A program made the position numbers and the translations under genes. A stretch of DNA of 64,000 bases, from NCBI RefSeq assembly GCF_021347895.1, contig NC_067116.1, positions 34,793,639 through 34,857,638 of the forward strand. Reading direction: 5' to 3'. This DNA is from Acanthochromis polyacanthus (Eukaryota > Chordata > Actinopteri > Pomacentridae). The notes below the pieces were generated by a model. That model had not been told where the DNA came from, searched no databases, and saw only the letters and a program-made list of their open reading frames with translations. Below, in pieces: positions 56,913 to 64,000 of the stretch (its first letter is position 1; each line of letters begins with the position of its first letter).

Positions 56913-57655
56913 CTAGCAATAGCATAAAGCAACACATTAAAAAATAATGGATAACCAGTGAGTTGATAAAAGCAGTGGATGAGTTGATGCAGTAGCTGGC
57001 CCAAAGCACTAGATAAATAGCAGAATAAATGGCATTTCCACTGAAGGGACACTGACAGCAATTGTGGGGACATATTTGACAAAAACTAGAAGGTTTAGTG
57101 GTGAGAAGACACTGGTGAGCTGCTGATCGGTTTAGATTTGCACGTTTTCTTTGTTTCAAATGAACATTGCACAACTGCTATTACTGGTCTCTCAATCAAA
57201 TAAAAATCTGCTTTTTTCAGAAGTGTTCATCAGTTTGCATGCAGTCTCAAATGTTTGAATCACAACAGAATAGCCCACTGAAACGAATATATGGAGGCTG
57301 AATCAGTCACAGATCATCTGCACCCACAATCATTAAAGCGCTGCCTCGCCAAAATATTATCACTTGCAAACCGTTTCTCATTTAATGGGGATTTGTTTTA
57401 ATGTGTGACTATTGTTCCAAATAGGAATTTATAGAGTGAGCAGTTGCACTCATAAAATAACTGACAGAGCAGCATCTGTTTCTGGAAACTGGGTAAGAGG
57501 AAGAGTTTATATTTCTGTTCTGACGTCATGCTTAAAACATTTGATAATCGCATGAGATCCAGGTGGCTGCAGTGTTTAGAGCCAGTCAGTGTAGATGATC
57601 AGATGTTCTGATGTCCAAGGCATTATGGGAATCATTTGGCTCTAAAGTGAAGAAG
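56913..57655. other. Intergenic, no gene seen
   Basis: AT-rich, with no recognisable gene or element. Confidence 0.65.
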
Positions 57656-57659
57656 TTGA

Positions 57660-57805
57660 AGGTAAGTCAAAAGTCAGACAGGAAAGTAGGGGGACGACCT
57701 GCAGCAAAGGGCCATGAGCTGGAATCAAACCCAGACTGCTACTTTGGTGATTATAGCCCCTGTTTATGGATCACCTGCTGAACCAGCTGAGCTATCTTGG
57801 CACCT
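57660..57805 (-). mobile_element. tRNA-derived SINE, second family
   Basis: The minus strand reads ATAGCTCAGCTGGTT (A box), then GGGTTTGATTCCAGCTC (B box) after a D-arm/anticodon-like span, followed by CATGGCCCTTTGCTGCAGGT. It is a different family from the SINE at 45,664. The head is diverged from any functional tRNA. Confidence 0.75.
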
Positions 57806-60296
57806 TTATTTTGAAGGTTTATTATGTAAACTTAACATTGGGTGATTGATTGTGACATTTAGTAGGATGATCAATTTGAAATCTTCATGTGCGTCAGGGC
57901 TCCAGTGTGAACTATTCCAAGCTTTTACTTGTATTTTGCAAGTTGCAAAATATATATATCTGCAGACTTCTGTGAGCGACTGCGCTACAGTTCATGGTGA
58001 AAGTGGTGACTCATGAAAGCTGTTGTCCTACCGACCACAAAATGTACACAAATAAAGGATAGATGGCATAGGGAAGAAATCTGCAAGCAAGTTTCTCTGT
58101 AAGTGACATCATCTGACTGCTAACTGCTAAATGATGTAGCTGTTTATTGTACATCTGTAGAATTGTTTTATTCAAGGCACTACTGAGCCCTCAAAGTTCC
58201 CACTTCCAGGTTAAAAAACAGCCTCTACAAAGGACCCTAAACTCTGCATCTCTACTGCCAGCACCTCAGCTTCATCATAATACTTCACATCACAGGAGTG
58301 CCTGTTTTTTATTAACTAGTGGGAGATTATACGCTTTAGATTTTTTAAAATTGTTTCAATTAATTATGAATATGTATAGATATGCATGTGTGTATGTGTG
58401 CATTTTTAAGCGCTATACAGAAAATATTATTGTACAAACATGTGCAACAACAATTAAGCTATTGCATTGTATTGTATTACATTGTAATCTAGAAACATGT
58501 CCACACTGGATTTACAGATATTCATGGCTGACTTCACTTTTGGTAGTTTCCTAAAATGTAAAAACACTGGTATGTCACAAACAGGAAGCAACCAATCATA
58601 TTACTAATAAAATACAGATTCAGTTTCCTTTATTTAAATGTTGATTCACTGTTACCAATGTGTGCATCTCCTTCCTTTTTCATGACCAATCTGAGCCCTC
58701 ATAAACTGTTACACTCAAACACAGCTGCAAGCACTTTGTACAAGAATGTTCGTTAACGTGTTTCTTTAATAACATCCCGAAAAGAACTTTCTGTCATCTG
58801 AGATCAACATTTTGTAAACATTTTGTCAGATGTTCTTTGTGTCACTGTGGAAACATTTTATACAATAATGTTCTATGTTGTGTTCCCTCAGAGACAACAT
58901 CTCTAAAACATCTTCAGAATCTTCCAAGAACCTTTGCTGATGTGTCACGTTACAGAAGCATTTCAGAACAATCGTCCGAGGCCTTGAGTGCAGCTGAACT
59001 ACACTTTTAAAACATCATCTGTGTTCTTGAGAACGCCCTGTGAAGGTTAAATATTATATTAACTTCATAGGAATGTTAGTGAAGATGAAAACAATCTTTA
59101 AATGATGTTTGAACATTTGATTTAAATGTTTTCTTCAAAAAATTATGCAAGCATGGTTATGATTATGTGAAAAAAAACACTCTTGGAAACACTTGGGATA
59201 ATCTAAGTGCACAAGTCTAAATACATACATAAATGAAGTGTAATCTAGTGGAAATTATTGGAATGAAGTCAAATGTATCTTTAACGAACACGTTTGAGTG
59301 ATTGTTACTGGTTTCAAAACCAGTTTCGTAATTGATTATAAATCAAGCGCATGATAATTATCCACGATATCATGCTGGCAAGCTTTCAAACTGCAGGTAC
59401 AACTCGAGCACAAATTCTCCCAGCAACAGTGCGTGAACAAGTGAATTGTTGCCAGGCTGCAGTCAATCAAACACAGATCATATTAGCTGTTTGCATGTTG
59501 GAGGGAGATTCCCCCTGAGGCCCAGCAGTGTATCCCGCAGGCAGCTGGGAGGTCGGACTGACAGGCTGCTAGAAACACTGCAGTCTACAGTCTGTGTCCA
59601 GAGGCTCCAACAGAAAAACCACATCACCTCCTGCCTCATGCCAGACCTCAGCTCCTGCTCCAGACACTGAGGCAAAACGAAATGTTGCCTCCAGCCTCAA
59701 GGAAACTCCACCAAAGTCAACCAGTTCCCTCTGTCCTGCTCTGCCTGTTAGTCAGTTTTTGTTTGTTGCAGATCACTTAATATGTTAATTACCGTGTTTT
59801 AATTGCATGAAATTACTTTGGCTTCTTCTTACAATGGCCTGTTTGTGTCTGAGAATATTCGGGAGAGCAGTTTGCTCTTCCTTTCCAAATACCACTGGTG
59901 TTGATTTTGCTGCAACACTGTTGTTGTGTATCACAGAAGTCAATCTTGATTGCCACCAAGTGAGTGACAGGCCTGCATATGTAGCCTTTAAAAGCTCGGG
60001 GCGAGTGACAACAAAGAGAGATAACGCTGCTACGGGCCTGTCAGTGAAACAAGCATATCTATGAAATCAATATGTGTGTTTCTGCTTGTTGTGAGCAAGG
60101 GTGGGAGTGTATTAAACGTGAAACTAAGCCCCTTGATTGGAAGTTTTTGCTCTTTCTCTACCTGGGTTGTGCAGTTATTTGGAAACTGACAGTCTAATGA
60201 CAAGGCCCGGCTATAGGAAATCACAATGTGTTATCTCTGAGAGATGCACTGATTTAAGTCTGACAGTTTAACAAGCCAATCCATCAGCCCCAGACT

Positions 60297-60299
<3 letters not shown>
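57806..60299. other. Intergenic, no gene seen
   Basis: AT-rich, with no domain-bearing ORF. Confidence 0.6.
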
Positions 60300-60336
<37 letters not shown>

Positions 60337-60382
60337 TGTGTGTGCGCGCGCGCGCGCGTGCGTGCGTGCGTGCGTGTGTGTG
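60300..60382. repeat. (GT)n/(GC)n microsatellite
   Basis: (TG)n running into (CG)n and (TGCG)n. The alternating purine-pyrimidine run of about 80 bp includes 15-16 consecutive G/C bases near 60,343-60,358, a strong candidate for Z-DNA. Confidence 0.95.
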
Positions 60383-60525
60383 TACATGTTTATCTATATT
60401 GGTGGGGACTTGGTGGGGACTTGAACCTGACTATGTGCTATATATAGGTGGGGACTCGTGTCACGGTGGGGACCAAAAATGAGGTTCCCACGAGGGGAAG
60501 CAGTATTTTCTTGGCCATGTTGTTG
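60383..60525. repeat. GGTGGGGAC-rich short repeat
   Basis: Four GGTGGGGAC units at about 60,401-60,470 (the first two as GGTGGGGACTTGGTGGGGAC), then AAAAATGAGGTTCCCACGAG. This resembles a common short fish repeat built on GGTGGGGACC. Confidence 0.55.
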
Positions 60526-61049
60526 TTACTGAATAAAGTAAAAGTGCATAAACGTTTCTTTAAGGTTAGGCATTGTTTTGGTCTGGGTGTGTGTGTAAAT
60601 GTGTCACAGATTCAGCTAATCTTTCCTGATGTGATTAGACGCGAGTCAAAAGAGCCAGGCAGAGTTCTTGTACACCTGATTCTGCAAAGCGACGTTAACC
60701 TGCTTCATTTCTGTGCACATACCTAAAGTCACAGAGCATCAGGATTTGTTGATGATCTGTCAAGTGTCAACAGATCCTGCTGTTGCCAGTGATTTGCGTC
60801 TGTGAGCTCAGACTTCAGCAGACTTTGCAGTACTGATGTTAGAGCTTTACTACCACTGAGTGGTGGAAACTGTAGCATAAAGTCCAATGATTCTGTTCAC
60901 TTTTGAGCAGCTTCTGTTGGTTACAAAATATATTCTATGAACAGTTCTGTGCACTGTATGTTAGAATTGAGAAATATGTTTTTTTGGGTGATGCAAATAC
61001 CAGTTTAAAGTATAACGGGATTGATAACTGATATGTAGAACTAATGTCC

Positions 61050-61158
61050 ATCCATCCATTCTCTATACATTGCTTTATCCTCATTAGGGTCGCGGGGGGT
61101 GCTGGAGCCTATCCCAGCTGACTCGGGTGAAGGCAGGGGACACCCTGGACAGGTCGTA
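61050..61158 (-). mobile_element. tRNA-headed SINE, copy 3, truncated
   Basis: Plus-strand CCATCCATCCATTCTCTATA, then GGAGCCTATCCCAGCTGACT, to CCTGGACAGGTCG, after which homology stops. Only the tail-side half is present, so on the element's own strand it is 5'-truncated. Confidence 0.82.
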
Positions 61159-61877
61159 GGTCAGAACAGTCATATTAAAATAATCTATCATGAGAAATCA
61201 ACCACAGTTTTAAGGGATGGATTAAACAGGTCTGTGTGTCCTAAAACAAGCTGCAGAATGCTGCACCTACCTGGTTGGATGCATATTACTCATCCAAGAT
61301 GGAGTTTATCCCAGCAGAGGTCTATAAATCTAAACAACAAAGGATGTAGTGTGATAGTGACGATGATGTTAATATCAGCAGTGTGCTCCACAGGCATTCT
61401 GGCTTGGTGCTGTAGTTTTCTGAGTCCTGTCAGCAGAGCACTGATGCATTCTGACACTCTGACCAAAGTGTGATGTTCCTACTCACAAGGAAGCCACATC
61501 ACCTGGTAGAATGATGATGTCACAGAGAATTACAGGTGATTTTTATGCACATTTTAAAACAAACCCATTAAGGTGCACAAGTAAGTACGTGTTCGGGTGA
61601 GCATCTTGTGTGAACTCGTTTCAAAAACTTGTGAACTGATGTGTTTCAAAGTTTCCTTGGAAACCAGAAAGTGATTGTTGGCGTCAGAGCGCCCTCTGTT
61701 GTAAAAGTCACGGAAGGTCAATCAGTAAAAGCAAACATTTGCCAGAGGCTGCATGCGGTCCCATCATGAACAGATTAAATTTAACAGTGATCATCATCCT
61801 GCTTCTTCTTCCTCATCACATATCTTTAATCATCTCATATCGTTTTCTTCATCCAGAATTATCAGCTTATAGTTCAG

Positions 61878-62160
61878 CAGTGACGTGCGGTCAGGGGAGG
61901 CAGGTGAGGCACGGCCTCACCTGTCATCGTGACAAAAAAAGAAAGTGTACATAAATATTAATATTTTCCACTGATCTGTGTTAAAAATGCATTTGCAGTA
62001 TGACTACACGTTTCTATTAATTGAGTAAAAATTGCCGAATTTGAGTTTTTCCGATCAAATCTAGGGCAGAAACCCCGGGTGAGGCGTGGGGCAAACTGTG
62101 CCTCACGTCTGACTGCATGATCCAGTACAAACTGGGTTGCATGACGCGTGCCCATTTCTG
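61878..62160. mobile_element. Left end of a second hAT-like element
   Basis: It begins CAGTGACGTGCGGTCAGGGG, followed by AGGCAGGTGAGGCACGGCCT, a terminus seen in fish hAT elements. A matching right end (CCGCACGTCACTG) is not found in the window, so the element is truncated or extends past 64,000. Confidence 0.5.
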
Positions 62161-62257
62161 TTCCTCAGCATATCGCCAATATGAACTTTACAGAAATATT
62201 CGTTATACACCATGACTTTCTGCAGTCTGTGTAATGTCTTTTATGTATGTGTGAGAG

Positions 62258-63572
62258 CATGGGCGTAACGAACGCGGGGTACGCGTGGGACATGTCCCCC
62301 GCACTTTCCACATCTGTCCCCTCTGTCCCCCGCACTTTTTTCAGCCGTTACAACAGCTAAACCCGTTATTAGCATCCAGTAACGTGTTTTCCCGAGCCGT
62401 CTTTGAATGCACCATGAGCGCATGCTAACGCAGGTGTTCCAGAGGAGACGTGCTGCTGTGCTGAGCAGTGCTGAACGTGCGTCTGGAGTAATGTTTAGCA
62501 AACCAGCCAGAGCCAGCAAGAAGCAAAAAAAAAAACTTTACACAGTTCTTTCCAAACAAACCGTGTAAGTTGTGTGACCTTGTTGGATGCAAACAATGTT
62601 AGACTTGTTAGCTAAATGATGACAAGGTAAAACGTGGCAATATATCAATATGTTAAGCTAGTTAACAATAATTTAAATGTGGTTGCCTCTGTTACATTAC
62701 TGCTAATTAGTTTATTCTTAGAATAAGCCCAGTCCTCTTTCATTTCTGGGCAGAAGATGTGCTCACAATTGCTCTCCATGTATTTAAGTCTTTTGGTCCC
62801 AAAAGAGGAGAGTCAGGGAGGAGAAAAAAGAATAGGCTATCTATGGTATAAAAGTGGTTAAATTTACAACTATTTTTACTGCTTCTCTTTCAAATTCTAT
62901 CTCAGAATTTTGATTTTCAGATTTTTTTAATGATTATTTCCATAACAAAGAGCAGAGTCAGGCAGGAGATGGACCAGAGGCAGCGGCCAGCAGTAATGTT
63001 GACCATGCAGGGTCTGCAGAGGTGAAAAAAAATATGTATCTATGGGTTAAAGTGATTTTGAGGTTAAATTCTACTGCAATTTTTACTCTTCCTTATGCTA
63101 TTTCAGAATTTTTCTTACCACATTTTTTATGTTTATTGCCATAACAGAAAGAGCAGAGTCAGGGAGGAGATGGATCAGAGGCCAGCAGCAGGGACAAGGA
63201 TGTAGGGTCTTTACAGGTAAGGAGAGATTATAACTTCCTGAAAATAAGATATCTATTGCAGGGAGAAACCAGGCAGTACTGATCATTTCATGTTCAGTGT
63301 TTGGCACCTTTGGCTACTCGTCCCGTAGATGTTCAAGGGACGTTGTCAACTCAACTAGAGTTTGGCCACTAAAACTTGAGATTTTATAGTTTAAAATTTT
63401 ATACTTTATAGTTTAAAGAACTAGCCTAGTTGGTCCCCCGGTATTGCACTGTGGCTGTTAGGGATTATGTGGTTCTTTAGCCACTAAGGACGGTGCAATT
63501 AAATGTAAGAGAATGATAAATCGCTCTGAAAAATTTGTCCCCCTCACTTCTGAGATGGTGGTTACGCCCATG
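62258..63572. mobile_element. hAT-like element with perfect 8-bp TSD
   Basis: A 1315-bp element with termini CATGGGCGTAAC and GTTACGCCCATG, flanked by TGTGAGAG on both sides (62,250-62,257 and 63,573-63,580). Just inside the left end are two TGTCCCC-CGCACTTT blocks. The interior has a three-unit tandem repeat (62,805-63,220). No transposase domain seen. Confidence 0.87.
62805..63220. repeat. Three-unit tandem repeat inside the hAT element
   Basis: GAGTCAGG(G/C)AGGAGA recurs at about 62,810, 62,954 and 63,157. The last two units share AGAGCAGAGTCAGG and GGAGATGGA(C/T)CAGAGG, preceded by TTTCAGAATTTT and a CATAACA block. Spacing is about 145 and 203 bp. Confidence 0.75.
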
Positions 63573-63796
63573 TGTGAGAGAACTATTCCTGCTGATCGCT
63601 GCGATCCAGTGCATAGAAAAGTCAGCAGGTGAGGCACTCAGTACTCTGCCTCAACTCAAGGGGGCGGACGCAAGCTTGCCGGTGCTTTCTCGCTGCAGTG
63701 CTAGCTTCAACAGAGGAAATCCAAAGTCGGCGTCAAGCTAAAGACAGTAGGTCTGCACACATCTCTGTAATTTGTTTACAGTATATATGAATTGCT

Positions 63797-64000
63797 TAAG
63801 GGCTGCACAGTGTAGTAGTGGTTAGCACTTTCGCCTTGCAGCAAGAAGATCCCCGGTTCAAATCCCGGCCTGCACCTGGGATCTTTCTGCATGGAGTTTG
63901 CATGTTCTCCCTGTGCATGCGTGGGTTTTCTCCGGGCACTCCGGCTTCCTCCCACAGTCCAAAAATATGCTGAGGTTAATTGATTATTCTAAATTGCCCG
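63797..64000 (+). mobile_element. tRNA-headed SINE, copy 4, cut by window end
   Basis: Plus-strand GGGCTGCACAGTG, then GTGGTTAGCACTTTCGCC (A-box region) and CCCCGGTTCAAATCCCGGCC (B box), then the body TTTTCTCCGGGCACTCCGGC. The opposite orientation to the other three copies. The tail lies beyond 64,000. Confidence 0.85.

Noticed and set aside
57660..57805. A functional tRNA gene on the minus strand
   Set aside because: A- and B-box-like sequences are present, but stems do not pair as in a tRNA and SINE body sequence follows.
63797..63860. A functional tRNA gene at the right edge
   Set aside because: The tRNA-like head is continuous with the dispersed SINE body shared by three other copies.

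Overview
This window is teleost fish genomic DNA, probably from a spiny-rayed (percomorph-like) species. It is eukaryotic: it holds a multi-exon vertebrate gene with GT-AG introns, AT-rich intergenic DNA, long (GT)n microsatellites, and many short-TIR DNA transposons, tRNA-headed SINEs and L2-like LINE pieces typical of bony fish. No operon, CRISPR array, ribosomal RNA or intact tRNA gene was seen.

The left third (about 1-24,200) is one plus-strand gene: the type III receptor tyrosine kinase KIT (stem cell factor receptor). Twenty coding exons corresponding to human exons 2-21 can be placed with consistent splice phases from 1439 to the TAA at 21685-21687. The signal-peptide exon lies upstream of the window. 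The exons encode about 972 residues: five Ig-like domains, one membrane helix, the juxtamembrane switch, a split tyrosine kinase with a kinase insert carrying a YxxM motif, and a C-terminal tail longer than the mammalian one. Many exon lengths equal those I recall for human KIT (for example 116, 115, 107, 127, 105, 111, 123, 112 and 100 nt). Teleosts carry kita and kitb copies; I cannot decide between them from sequence alone. A 3' UTR with two candidate poly(A) signals and a duplicated (GT)n block follows.

The right two thirds (about 24,200-64,000) contain no gene I can support. They form a transposon-rich intergenic region in which many insertions can be delimited exactly by target-site duplications (TSDs): hAT-type elements with 8-bp (or near-8-bp) TSDs, two copies of a family with 9-bp TSDs (one carrying a broken RecQ-like helicase Walker A segment), a TTAA-flanked element, mariner and Tc1 relics, tRNA-derived SINEs, L2-like LINE relics, and a 1.6-kb long-TIR element whose shorter sister copy sits inverted in kit intron 5. 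Several are nested, which gives a relative order of insertion.

The items most worth following up are the helicase-bearing 9-bp-TSD family, the paired long-TIR copies with shared short ORFs, the duplicated minus-strand exon-like segment at 47.5 and 50.7 kb, the perfect 26-bp-stem hairpin at 24,995-25,050, and three splicing oddities in kit (a GC-AG intron and two tandem-acceptor sites). I found no convincing new biological system; the candidates are listed with tests.
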